From the NCBI GenBank assembly GCA_948567375.1, contig OX419757.1, positions 16,568,974 to 16,632,973 on the forward strand: a stretch of 64,000 nt of DNA. Reading direction: 5' to 3'. The DNA is from Lunularia cruciata. Taxonomy: Eukaryota > Streptophyta > Marchantiopsida > Lunulariales > Lunulariaceae. This document shows, piece after piece, positions 36,035-48,022 of the stretch (position 1 is the first letter of the stretch; every line of letters starts with the position of its first letter). Made by a program: the position numbers and the translations under genes. The notes under the pieces are model-generated. The model ran no database searches and was not told the origin of the DNA. It saw nothing but the letters and a program-made list of their open reading frames with translations.

Positions 36035-36136
36035 GAGGTGAATATTCTACACGTGAGAGAATTATTTTGCGAAATCACTAAATATACGCCGGAGGGTGAA
36101 TATTCTACACGTGCCGAGAGAATTATTTTGTGAAAT
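36035..36136 (+). repeat. Direct duplication carrying CACGTG boxes
   Basis: A roughly 42-bp unit ggaggtgaatattctacacg... at 36035-36075 recurs at 36091-36136. Each copy has CACGTG (36050 and 36108 regions), the plant G-box core bound by bHLH and bZIP factors. No gene start follows, so a regulatory role is only a possibility. Confidence 0.7.
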
Positions 36137-36551
36137 TGACATGTCTCACAAACACACGGAAAATGATCCTTTGCAAAATTTATATGTGATCTGGAACTCA
36201 TACTAACTCAGAGCAGATCCGGAGCAAATTGAACGGTATATCCACATTTAAAATCTATAAATATTAATTACTATATTTTAATATAAAATTTTAAATTTTA
36301 AATTTTTTCATCTCCCTTTTTCACAAGTTAAAATAAAATTTACTTTTACTTTACATACTACAAATGTGTGAAATTTACAAATTAAATATCCCTTGACTAA
36401 AACCAAAAACCAGTTAGTCAAACATTTGCTTTTGGTATTAAAAGCCAAATAAAGCATCATGCCATCCTATTAGTACTTAGTGAAGTGCTTATTTTAACCA
36501 ATACCATTTGCTATCGAGATGGAAACTCTGATATTATGGGTTGGATGACTT

Positions 36552-37310
36552 TTGTTTCTCGTCCAAATAGTTTACCACATCATTATGAGTAAGATTGTGT
36601 CTTTCATATCCAGCTCGCAGAAGGTCTTCCAACATAGTGTACATGTGGGTCACCATAACAAACATGGGATCCACTTTTTACATTGTGTAGTAGGTGTGGA
36701 ACCCACAAGAGTCCATTATTCAATTTGTGATACTGTCACTCAGCTCTTACAACCCTAAACTTGGGGCCATGTAGCATGCCACATGGACCCAAGTTCAGAT
36801 TGAGTGGTGGTTGGATCTACCAAGACCTCCTATTCACCGGGTGCAAGCACATATTGTTACTTTCACATATGGTCATTGCACCTTGCATGACGTGGTGGTG
36901 GCAAACCCTCTACAAGCACAGTCATTGGCGCGAGCAAGCATATAGGCGGGAGCAATGGCAACTATTGCCTCTAGGGGCAAAGAGGACTACTATGCACCCC
37001 AGGCTATCATCGGATACCTTTGTCCCCCTAGAGATTGAGATTTTGGGCATGTACATTACCATTTTGATGGTCTTCTCAAGGATACATCTTGAGTTTCTTT
37101 GCAAAGGAGAAAGTCACTAGTTGTCTCACCAGCCATGCTCACATCTTATTACCAACAGCGAGTTTCAGTCACAATGCAACACACTCAGGCTTTAGGTCTA
37201 TACCAATGGCCAGCTATTGTAGGCAAACCCAACATGGCTAGGGTCCTCCCTACCCACTTACAAGATATACCATTGGATGACCTCTACCACATTGTTCAAG
37301 AGTAGACTGC
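36552..37310 (+). pseudogene. Decayed coding region, family not identified
   Basis: Frames 36552-36758, 36761-37120 and 37099-37305 follow each other with small overlaps and could be one ancient reading frame with frameshifts. Segments include FTGCKHILLLSHMVIAPCM, then LPLGAKRTTMHPRLSSDTF, LEFLCKGES and YYQQRVSVTMQHTQALGLYQ. G+C is higher than around it. I do not recognise the protein; it may be part of a repeat. Confidence 0.35.
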
Positions 37311-37612
37311 ACTCTCTAATTTCTTTGGTGCTTGTTGTTGGCCTATTTTTCCCCATGGTACTTTGGAGTGTCTTTTTGTTTGCAAGTGTGACTTGGTGAG
37401 TCCCACAAAGACTGTTTTAAAATCAGAGGTTTTTTACATTTTTTTCTCTTGAAATATTGTACAATGCTCATTTTTTGTAATGTATATCATAAAAGTACAT
37501 TCATGTATTATTATATATCGTGAAAAGAGTTGTTATCTTAAAAATCAAGAAAATCATAGTAGATATGTTACAATTGCCTCTTCTATTCAGAAGGCAATTA
37601 TGGTGGACAGTA

Positions 37613-40568
37613 TGTCATGTTGTGGTATGCGCAGCCCATGAAAAATTAAACTAGTGTGGTTTATCTCCATAAAGATGGAGTAGGTTGTATGACGTATCCC
37701 ATGGTTGAGCTATTGCAATGTGAGCAATCTATGTGCATTTAAATGGTTGGTGATGTGGAGTATAATTTTATCCTTTTCAAGGGCTCTGATGTATATATGT
37801 GGTTGAGAGTTGAGAGAAAGGAGGGTGTTTTAGTTTTAGGAGTCTCAAGTGGGAAGAGGATGTTGAGAGTGAGAGTTTTAGCAAAATGTGGAGACTAGGG
37901 CATCAAAGGAAGCATTTGAGAAGAGATGTCCCATGCTCTTCATTAACCATTCCCAAATCCTTTTCTCATGAGGCTTCAAATTTTTCACTAAAATGGCTTA
38001 TGGGATTGGATAGTGGCACATTTCAAGGCGACATTCATGGAGTCGATGATGGAAAACTCAAATCTTATTGTCCCTCCAATGCTTACTTACAAGCAAGTCA
38101 GAGATTTAACAATGTATGTGCTCTTAGCAAAGAAGAAGGATTTAAATTAGTTCATGAGCTTTGGTGGAGTTGTGTGGTCCATTTGTCAAAAACTGAAGCG
38201 GCTGAATGCAAAAGTTTGTGTCCCAACAAGGGAAGCCTAGACTTCTTCAAGGATTGAAGGAGTTAGGGGAGTGCATTTGGGAAGACTAGACTATGGTTGG
38301 AGGGAAGAGATAACATGGTATAACTGAGAGACAAAAACAAAGGGAATTGAGTAGATTTTGAGTGCATTAATGTAATACTCCGAGGATAAGAGAAGAGAGA
38401 AAACACAAATTTAACACTCAATGATCCGATGCCCCAAAGGAGCACCTTCTCTTTATTATATAGAGAAAGAGGATCTCCTCCAAGGAAGCTCCACCCTAGG
38501 ATTAGGCACATAGATAGGTGACATGTCAGCAAGCTCCACCCTTGGATTATGTACTTGGATGGGTGACATGTCGGTCCAGGTCCTATCTGGTTGGTCAAAC
38601 AAACTTTGACCGGGAGGAATCTTTTAGGGAATCTTCTTGTAAGAATCTCAAAATCACGTGGGTGAGGTATTGTTGGAAAGCTCTCAATGAGACAAAGAAG
38701 GGGGAGGGAAGGCCAGCCTCTCCTCCATTGGAGGGGGGGGGGGGGGAAGGGGGGGATGAGCACATTTTTAGGCCTAATTCATCCGTTTAGGCCTCCAAAA
38801 TTGCCTTCAAAGGTTTCAAGCATATTTCGGTTCCTACTCTATTAGTGGAAGTCCCCTTTTGGTGACACCTCTTTTTGATCTATTTATTCTATCATTTGTA
38901 ACATCCTTCTAGATGTTCCCAAACCAATTCTCACCTTTAAATCATATGTCTAGCTATTGGTTCTAAGGTTTTCAAGTTTATTTCAGTTTTTGCACTATTA
39001 GTAGAAGTACCCATTTTTTGATACTTCTATCTGATATATTTTTTCCATCATGTTTAACATCATTCTAGATGTTACAAAACCAAATTTCACATTGAGATCA
39101 TATGGCTAGCTCTTGGTATTACAATTAAGGTCAATGGAAGCAGGGGAGTTGAATTCTCACTCAGATGAGCAAACAAGAGAATTCCGAGAGTTGTATTATA
39201 TCTTTTCATAATCTGTCAATAACATTAGTGAGTTGATAAATTGTTCATTGTATTAAGTTCAATAAATTCTAGTTTTGAGTCAATCTTGAATTAGATCTGA
39301 TCAATTGAATTTGGAGCTCTTGAGATCAAATTGTTAAGGAGAAGATTACGATCAAGTTTGGGATTTTAGTTGCTTCTCAAGCTATGGTTTAAATCAAGCT
39401 ATGAAAATTTCCAATATTGTCGGTGGTTAGAATTTGCAGCTTTTTGTGAAAATTTGTGAATTCTTCAAATACAAAATTCAGTGTCTTGGATCAAGTATAC
39501 CTGGGTCTATAGAGTTCACCAATTAGCCCAGCTCAGGAATTGATTTATATCTAGGTATTGGAGTTGGATTGAGACATCAAACTTTGTAAGGATTTAGAGA
39601 AGAGCACAAATAACTACTATAGAATATTTGGTTGGCTCAAAGTCTATAGAGAGTGAGAACTAATGCAATAAGTTCCACTAAAAATAATATCATATGCTCA
39701 ATAAGAGCATTTATACCTTCAATCACTACTAAATGCAAACTCTTCCATATTTGTGACCATGATTGAAGATTTTAAGTTATAAGAGTGGCTTTGAGAACTA
39801 TGTGTATCTTTGGTCTAGAAATCTGATGAAAATTACCGAGACACAGCATCAATTATAGGGATTTCAAAATTAGGGTGAAAACCTACAAAAGCTAGACAAT
39901 TTTGAGACCTTTTCAAGAGAGCTGCAATGATCAGATTGTGTCTTATTTATATCATTGGAAAGCTTATCTCACAAGCTTTCCATTGAGTTCTAGAACTTCT
40001 GAATCCAACTCACAAAGAAAAATTTATGTCCATATGAGTTGCAAAGAGTTTTCCACATCAAAAAGACATAGAATTTCCCCACTTGGATTAGAAATTGGTT
40101 GAAATCTGAAGAACATATTGGAGAAAACTTGGAGTATAAATTGAAATTAGTGTGAGGAAAAAGAAATGAGGCTTTGAAGCTCATTTTTGACAAAAAGACA
40201 TAGAGAGTTGTTGCTAAATTATTGTGATTGGATCCTCTTTGTGCTTGCATGCCTATTTGTATGCCCAGTTGGCTTGGATTGGTGTGCGGGTGTTGCACTT
40301 AGATTCCTTCCTTCTGAGTGTGCTATGTTTTTTTCCTTGGTAACGTTGGAAGTGATGACCAAGAGTGAGTGTCGTGATGACATGTTAGGTTGCACATTAC
40401 TCCTTTATATGGTAGAAGGAATACTAGAAACAAGAGTAAAAGGTTTCAGTGACCAGGCAACACATGTGCTCAGATTGGTAGTGACAAATCTATACATGAC
40501 CTCTGATCCGTAAACTCCACAACTAGGCACCTAGTGTGTTCCCAAAGAAAGAAAGGCAAAGTACTACA
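37613..40568 (+). mobile_element. Long LTR, family L, copy 2, with a solo LTR inside
   Basis: It starts TGTCATGTTGTGGTATGCGC and ends gcaaagtactACA. It aligns with the reverse complement of 27165-29356 on both sides of the solo LTR at 38371-39123. Without that insertion and its duplicated attaa it is about 2198 bp. The flanks cagta and atggt do not match, so it may be one LTR of a longer element or may have been rearranged. Just upstream stands an inverted repeat, aattgcct ... aggcaatt (37572-37599). Confidence 0.75.
38371..39123 (+). mobile_element. Solo LTR, family S, copy 3
   Basis: It starts TGTAATACTCCGAGGATAAG and ends tcttgGTATTACA. The flanks are identical, attaa at 38366-38370 and 39124-39128, so this is a clean insertion into the long LTR. 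Inside, a run of 14 G (38733-38746) corresponds to a 7-G run in copy 1. The 156-bp internal duplication is present. Confidence 0.93.
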
Positions 40569-42575
40569 ATGGTGCTAAGAATATAAACATAAGAAAGCCA
40601 ACTTGAAACATTATCTTTCCTTGATTTTTTTTCTCCGTTCTAAACCTGCTCCTTATGATATGATCTTGTGCTTGTGAGGAGATATTGAACTTTACCTTAG
40701 AGCTCTTGCTAGCATTTAGTTCCATAACAAACTTGCATATAGGGTTTTATTTAAGGCTACTTTAAAGTAGCTGCTAAACATTATGAACTTGATTTGGTTT
40801 ATTAATTTCCACCTTCTTGCCTTAGACAATATCAAGTTGAAGTCCACCATTTTGTTCACTTTGAGTCTACAATAAACACAATTTTACAATGTACTTCACT
40901 TTCCTAAGTCTCAAGAAAAACCTGCACATTCAAAGAGCACCCCATTCTACAGATAGAATTGAGAAAAGTATACTAATATTCCAAGAAACTAATACTAATT
41001 GTCTCAAAAATGAGCTTCGCAATGACATCAACTATTCTATTATTTAGTGAAGATCTTGTGCATCAATTAAACAACTTTCTATATTCATTATTCAGATGGT
41101 GTCAAAAACTCTTGAAATGAAAAAAACAAAGCAACTCAGGTAATCAATGTCTTCTTAAGGAAAATAAGATAAATTAAAATAATTGCATCAAAATAATTAC
41201 AGTCAGGTAAGATCTGTAATGAAGGTAGTATCGCTAAGAAGGAAAATAGTTTCACTTATCGGTTGTAGAAAATATGTAGAAACATATATCGATCTTTCCA
41301 TATATCCACAAATAAATAACATATCTAAAATTTTGAGAATGTCCTCGGGAGCTATTCGAGGACTTTTGTTGTATATACTTTCTAAATGAAATCATATCAC
41401 AAAAACAAGACAACTCCTTTGTATTATGTACAGAGCTTTAATGAGTAGTAGAAAGCTTCTTTTGTACTATGTACAGGATTAGAAAGAGAGGAACGACCAT
41501 TCTAAAACATTTTAGAGTTTTCTGGTTGTGTTGGGATTTAGTATATATATATATATTTTTTGAATGAAATCATATTAGCAAAACAAGACAACTCTTTTGT
41601 ATTATGTACGGAACATTAATGAGCAATAGAAAGTTCCTTTTGTACTATGGAGAGCATTCATGAGAAAACATGAGATAGATGAGAAACATTTTCTGGCAAA
41701 GTGACAAAAAAATTTTATACTTATCTAATACTGCAGTGAATAGGTCAAGGATAGGAATGTAAATGTTAGAATGAACAAAAGATATCCCATGTAGTAAGGG
41801 GTTTTAATTTGAGAAACATAGCATAATGGTATTAACCAAATAAAGGATAAACCCCAAAGGCCAAATAGTTTACCCTGAGGGAAAAAGGAAAAGGCTTATA
41901 CAAAGGCAACTTATAGAAAAGCAACTAAACTCACGTAAGCTCCACAGTCCAGAAACATGAGCTCCTGGACCAGAGTCATCCAGCGTTGCAATTCACTGAA
42001 AAAATATGGGGAACACGAGAATACGGGGTGAGAAAACAAGGGATTTGTGTCCAATCGTTGGACGGTCAAAAGAATTTAGGCAACGGAGTTTTCGGTCCAT
42101 TTGAGGGTGCGTCTTACTGGGAAGATGGTGCATCTTATAGTAGCGAGGGGCATATTTCTAATTATATGAACATCCAGGTTGTATTTCAAAATAATGAAAA
42201 CTACAGGCGCATTTATCAAACTTTCGCTTGATCAAATTTTCCCTTGAATGTACATTAACAGAAGGGCTGCCAGGTATTTCTGGGTTGAAGTGGAATGATC
42301 CTCCACGTATGCTAATGGAACACCATGTAGAGGCTAGGTGCTCTAAAAATGAATAGATCTGTAAAAGTATTTTTGAGTCTCCAAAAAGACTTGATAACTA
42401 ATCAATTAATAAATCAACTAATCAAATTTCTTTTGACATGAACAAAGACTCTAAACTTTACGAGTCAATTCCTCGTACACCCGGGTGAAAATATACCAGA
42501 TCATCCGTGAAGTCCTGCTCACGATTGGCCTAACTGAATTCGTTTCGACGTGAGGAAAGGTGAAATGGTATGAGT
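40569..42575. other. Gene-free upstream flank of the P450 gene
   Basis: I see no coding match. It contains a spaced duplication of about 87 bp: 41385-41471 and 41573-41651 share atgaaatcatat and acaagacaactc and ttgtattatgtac in order. Near 41541 lies a short (TA)n run. An ORF at 41986-42231 (81 codons) has no known motif. Confidence 0.45.
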
Positions 42576-42754
42576 AGTGTCCATGACCACTGCAGACTAT
42601 GTTCTTACAGCAGTGTCCAGGACTACTGCAGACAACGTTCTTACAGCAGTGTCCAGGACCACTGCAGACTATGTTCTTACAGCAGTGTCCAGGACCACTG
42701 CAGACTATGTTCTTACAGCAGTGTCCAGGCCACTGCAGACTACATTATTACATC
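42576..42754 (+). repeat. 36-bp minisatellite, five units
   Basis: Units of 36 bp start at 42576, 42612, 42648, 42684 and 42720; the last is 35 bp and more diverged. The consensus begins agtgtccaggaccactgcag, and each unit holds one CTGCAG palindrome. Because 36 is a multiple of three, all forward frames stay open across it; the ORFs seen here (42570-42872 and two others) are by-products. It ends 195 bp before the P450 start codon. Confidence 0.95.
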
Positions 42755-42798
42755 AAGAACACATCTCTCGGCAAGCTACATATGTGTGTGGAGTACAC

Positions 42799-42949
42799 GA
42801 TGTTCCTGTAGCGAGCTCGTAGATAAGAGTGCAAATCAAACACAAAACTCGAAGAAAGATCGACTGTCGTGAGAGGCTAAACATCCACACGTGAAGTCAC
42901 CCCAGATATACTGGAGATTACTTCCGTTCGGCCGCAAAATCAATCCACA
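42799..42949 (+). promoter_or_regulatory. 5' flank and probable leader of the P450 gene
   Basis: From ttcctgtagcgagctcgtag onward this stretch is conserved in the truncated second copy at 48023-48138, including gatcgactgtcgtga and cagatatactggag. It probably holds the 5' untranslated leader and proximal promoter. I see no convincing TATA box between the minisatellite and the ATG. Confidence 0.45.
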
Positions 42950-45929
42950 ATGACATCGTTAGATCTTGCAGAGTCGAACTACAGTGGATTATACTATCTC
43001 ACAGCTGCCATAGCTGGGCTGTTAGTGTTTAATTACATTCAGAAAAAGTCCGATGGAACGAAGCTGCCGCCTGGACCTCCAGCATACCCATTCATTGGAA
43101 ATCTTCCACAAATGGGTGACTTGCCACACCAATCGTTGATGAACTTGACGAAGAAGTACGGCCCGCTCATGTTCATGCAGTTAGGCTCCGTTCCAACAAT
43201 TGTCGTTCAAAGTCCAGAGATAGCAAAGGAGGTTCTTCGGACTCAGGATCAGCTGTTTGCTTCGCGTCCTGACACTGTCACAGGCGAAATTTTCTTCTAC
43301 AACCGTCAAGACCTCCTCTTCGCACCGCTTGGTCCTACCTTCCGGTTGCTCCGAAAGACATGTATCAACTCTCTGTTCACTCCGAAACGCATAGAACATT
43401 TTAAGGTAGGGAACAAACACCTTTTGTGTCTGGGGATGACGTTCACGTACACATCTTTCTGGACAAGTTAGCTTTCGACAGATTGAGCGGTGCCTATTAT
43501 GTAATACAATTTTCTTCTGCCTACATCTAGATCTATGGTCTCTACAGGTAGAAGATACGCGGAATGTTATGTGTGGGTGTGATTGTACCAATTCCGATCC
43601 TCAACTTTCCAGTTTCCCACCAAAGTATCTTCACATTGGAAACTTATGACAATCTTGAATACGAGCAAGTTCTATGCCAGCCAACAGTAAGAAGGAGAGT
43701 GAACTGTTCGCCTTCAACACGCCTCCGATGTAAGAGGTCAAGTATATCGTCTAAACGGTTCTAGATGTCATGGCAAAGGCGAATAGGCGGATCGTTATTT
43801 CAGATCGTGGAAGAATCAGGTCGAGTTTCTTAGGCAGGCTTGAAGATCGATTTCTCTAGCTATATTAATTGATACAGATCGTCATGTTGCCAATGCTCAG
43901 GTAGCACAGGCGAGATGAATGGCAGGATAGACATGCTGCTGATTCTGCTAATTGGACCGCAGGATGTTCGCCAAGAAGAGATAAGATCTTTCCTGCAGGA
44001 ACTGTTACAAGAAAGTCGAGGAGGCAAACCAGTACACCTGGACGGTAAAATCACAGAGATGAACTTCAACAATGTGAGCAGAATACTGTACGGCAAGAGC
44101 TACTACGGTTTGAAAATGAAAAATGCAGATGGGTCCACTCAAGCCAGAAATTTTCACGAGATTGCAGCTGAATGGGCGGCAGTGGCTGGGTCCGTTATTA
44201 TTGGGGATTACCTTCCTTATCTACGAAGATTTGACATTGGTGGCTGCGAAAGACATTTATTAAGGTTGAGGGGCGAATTCAATGAATTCTTGACTGCTGT
44301 TATCGACGAGCACAAACGAAGAGGTCGCGCTGAAGTCGGGGAGGAAGATTTCGTAGATGTGCTGCTGTCACTGCCAGTAGACGAAGATGGCCACTCTCTG
44401 TCGGAACTGCAAGTGAAGGCTTTTCTGCAGGTATTTATCTTTTAGTTTCCAAATATTGTCGCTTGTTTGAATCTGTTTGTAAATACTGTGCGCTCCATGC
44501 TAAGTTTTAAATTTTAAATTGTGTCTGCGAAACTTAGACCGTATTCTGTTTCTTGTTGTAAGTATCATTGTATAACAATTCTTGTACTATGTCTTCGGTA
44601 TGCGCACTATGGCTTGTGAAAGTCAACTTCTCGTAATCATTTAAGGAAAGCAGTATCCATTAGCTTCCTCACTCGTTCAAACGTCATTGAAATATTGAGA
44701 ACATTGTCTGTGAAATGGTTACTGAAGAAGTAGAGCGAGAGAGTGAGTGCGACGAAACATCTGCGCACTTCCAGTTTACAGCTGATTGTAGCTAGCTGTG
44801 ACCAATACGAAATTTTAAAGCAGGTTATAAATCATCATCATAATCATATTCATATTCATATTCTTCCTACCTTCTGTGAATTACGTGTAGAATTACTACA
44901 CTGGAGAGGAAGCGGAATATGAAGTAGATTCAACTAATGTCACAAGAATCCTCAGTGCCTGATGGATACTGATGAATACAAGGATACTGCCCTGACTTTT
45001 TGTTCATTAGTAACGGCGGAGTTGAATTTCGAACTATTGTCACTCTTCTCTAGCTTTATCTGTTGCTTGCTGGAGTTTCGTCCAAATCTCTAATTCAGTT
45101 TTAACATAGGATTTGCCTACAGTGTAAGACTTAGTATCTATAGGGAGTTCGGTGATAATCAAACACGGAGGACTTCCAAATTATTAAAGGAAAAGGAAGT
45201 TAAGAGGATGATTATGCCATACTCAGTCAAACTTAAATTAAATGGTGTTCATGTGCTGAACTGCAGGACTTGACATTAGGAGGAATTGACAGTTCTGCAG
45301 CACAAATGCAGTGGACATTAGTTGAGCTCATGCGACATCCAGAAGTGAGATTCAAAGTACAAGACGAACTAGACACCGTGATAGGGAAGAACAAGATGGT
45401 GAAGGAATCGGACCTTGCTCGCCTCCCTTACTTGAAAGCAATGTTAAAAGAGTCCTTCCGACTGCATCCTGCAGTACCATTTTTGGCTCCACACGAGAAC
45501 ATCGAGGCCACCAAAATCGCTGGTTATGACATTCCCAACAAAACCAGAGTCCTTGTGAACCTTTATGCTATCCACAGGTCTCCGGATATTTGGGAGAATC
45601 CCTTGAAATTCGACCCCAGCAGGTTCATGAACGCTAAAAATACCGCGCAGGGCCTGAAAGGTGACGACTTCAAGCTCATACCGTTTGGCGCCGGTCGAAG
45701 AATGTGTCCCGGAATGGACTATGCTCTACTGGTGGTCGAATTGACTTTGGCCCAACTTCTTCACACTTGCGATTTATCTCTTCCAGATGGTGTGAAGCCC
45801 GAGGATGTGGATGTGGGCGAAAAGTTTGGTGTCACGTTAGCTACAAGAACTCCTTTAAAAGTTGTACTCACTCCACGTTTGCCATCCAACGTTTACCTGG
45901 AAGCTGGAGTTGAATTGGTTAAAAGTTGA
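42950..45929 (+). CDS. Cytochrome P450, CYP71 clan, three exons
   Basis: Exons 42950-43405, 43963-44430 and 45267-45929 join in phase 0 (donors aag|gtaggg and cag|gtattt, acceptors ccgcag|gat and ctgcag|gac) to give 528 residues, a normal P450 length. It is a haem monooxygenase, expected on the ER membrane and fed electrons by P450 reductase. Visible marks: membrane anchor at residues 14-30, hinge PPGPP at 40-44, I-helix GGIDSS at 313-318, ExxR as ESFR at 370-373, PSRF at 425-428, haem loop FGAGRRMCPG with Cys455. Odd points: the I-helix threonine is serine, the C-helix tryptophan of W-R-x-x-R is phenylalanine (FRLLRK), and the usual single A-type intron is absent while two others are present. 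The substrate cannot be told. The frame is intact, so it is probably functional. The family number is unknown to me. Confidence 0.9.
43406..43962 (+). other. Intron 1 of the P450 gene
   Basis: A 557-bp GT-AG intron between the codons for lysine 152 and aspartate 153, phase 0. Reading through the donor gives only a short tail before a stop, and the P450 similarity resumes exactly at 43963 (DVRQEEIRSFLQELL). No repeat is seen inside. Confidence 0.85.
44431..45266 (+). other. Intron 2 of the P450 gene
   Basis: An 836-bp GT-AG intron, phase 0, placed just before the I-helix (FLQ|DLTLGGIDSS). It is AT-rich and has a short run of cat/tca triplets near 44830-44865. Confidence 0.88.
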
Positions 45930-48022
45930 GCTCGAAAAGTGCATTAGTAGGTGAAGATGTCTCAAAGCGGGTTTTGGGAGAACTTTTGTAATCAGAGTTG
46001 CTGGGGGCCAGTGGAGATCTTTAGATCCATCTCAAATAATTAAGCGGCACGGGAGTCTCGAAGGTAGTCGAACGCGAACATCCCTGTAAATACAGGAGCA
46101 GACTAGCGAATCCACACACTCCATATGATGTTTTCGACAGGATCGGTTCTTGCACTCACTTTCGGAAACGAAAAATGAAATTAGCCATGGAGAGGAAATA
46201 ACTAAAGGGTATTAACAAACTTACCTTTTTTGTCTCTCCCCTGTACGGCTTGATGGGGTCTTCCCATCCTTCATTCTTCTTATGCGGTCGCCTTTTTTCA
46301 TTATCAAACTCAATGAAAATAAATAACTTCGTCTCTACATATCTTTATCTTTTATCAATAGGATTTTGTTTTATTCTTTTCACATTTTCTCGATAATGTT
46401 TTCATTGAATCCTTCAAATTGCTTTCTATCTACCATTCTTCATAGAGCAAACTTCAGCTTTAGTTTTTGTGTTAAATTTTCAAATATGTAAATAAAAATC
46501 AATTTCCTTTTCCCGTCTACTCAATTTGGGCAACTCTTAATCTCCTTTCCCTCTCAACTTCTCATGTAGTTTCTTCTCGAGGCTTCTCTAACTTACAGAC
46601 CTAGTATTTATTATCTTTCCCTCTTCCTCTCGAGCAGTTCGGTTTTCGGTTGTGTCCCCTTTTTTTCTCGATTACTTTTCCTGGTCTATTCCATTGGATA
46701 TTTCAATTTTAATCTCCATATTAACCTCTGTATGAACGACCACATCCGGCCATGTGGAGAAGATAGGGGCGACCAATGCCTAATTACTAGTTGATATGAT
46801 AAACATTGGGGCACGCCACAGTATAGCGGCAGTTAACACAATTAAACACAGTCCTGTACCATACGAGGTTTGAAAAACGAACTTTAAGGGAATTGGACAT
46901 TCCCCAAGGATCCCTTGAGTTCATTTATGGGGTCTGCACATCAAAACAGTTCCATTTATGAAACTTATCATAAAAGTTCAGGGTTATGGATGCTTCTTTT
47001 TATCACTTCTCGGATCATTTTTTCGATACTTAAATGTTATGAACCACAATACTTACCATAAAATTTTAGGGTTTCAATCTAGTTTTTAAGACGCTTTCTT
47101 GGACCAATTTTTTTAAGTTTAAATTTTATGAATCACCCCATATCCCATCAAAATTTACAGGTCGTGTTTCTCATGACCCGTAAAATGCACGTGCAAGACG
47201 TTACAAGAGATTTTCCCATACAAATGAAAACTAATAGATTCTCCTTGACGGAAGCGGGAAAGGGATTCTTGAAACCCCCTAATGTCAAAGGCCGTTCACT
47301 ATCCATTCGCAGATTTTGGTATTGTAACATTTACATTGGGATGCGAGACAGTCGAAACAGTTAACGACAGCAGTCACGATAGCTATGAAATACCAAGGCA
47401 ACTATGAGCATCCATTTGTTTATTTTCACTCCCCAGTCTTACTATTAAATATAATTTTAAATACCAAGGCAACTGGGACCATCCATTTGTTTATTTTCAC
47501 TCCCCATTCTTAGTATTAAATATAATTTTACATTCAACTTACCAATGCACGTGATGGTATTTTGCTTGATCTCTCCATGCAAAAGTAATCTTCATATCTC
47601 GCCGCCGCACGAGAATGAAACATGCAATAATGTCCTCTGCGGATTGATACGTAATTGTTCTTTTATATTTCGTTTTATGAAAAACAGATTAAAAATTTCT
47701 GTAGGTGTAGATTAATTTTTCATAATTATTTATAAAAAATCTCGTAATATTAAAATTAATTTTCATACACCAAATTACAAAATTTCTAAACAGGGAATTG
47801 ATAATTCTCTCTACACATTGGATTTCTTTGTTATATTTATTTTCTAATCATTAATAAGCAGCGTTCGATATTTTCAAAAAACTCCACTATCATAAATGTT
47901 GGGAACTATAGTCCATGTAACCAAATTTTGTTTCACATCCTATCTTCGACATGCAATGCTCAAATAACGAAACGAACAATTTATGTCATGTTCACCGTGC
48001 ATCACCTTTTCATACAACGGTC
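45930..48022. other. 3' flank of the P450 gene, no gene
   Basis: An aataaat polyadenylation-like signal lies at about 46318. No coding match. A 71-bp tandem duplication occurs at 47388-47530. The short ORF 47128-47364 has no motif. Confidence 0.45.
47388..47530 (+). repeat. 71-bp tandem duplication
   Basis: The unit aaataccaaggcaact... at 47388-47458 is repeated at 47459-47530 with a few differences. Both carry atccatttgtttattttcac and end ttaaatataatttta. Confidence 0.9.

Noticed and set aside
38263..38763. 166-residue minus-strand ORF
   Set aside because: It lies mostly in the solo LTR and recurs in pieces in the other copies; it is not a gene.
42570..42872. 100-residue repeat protein with SSVQDHCRLCSY units
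   Set aside because: The unit length of 36 bp keeps every frame open, so three overlapping ORFs exist; the repeat lies in the P450 upstream region and has no sign of translation.
43181..43591. 136-residue minus-strand ORF opposite P450 exon 1
   Set aside because: It is a shadow of the plus-strand exon, which has clear P450 motifs.
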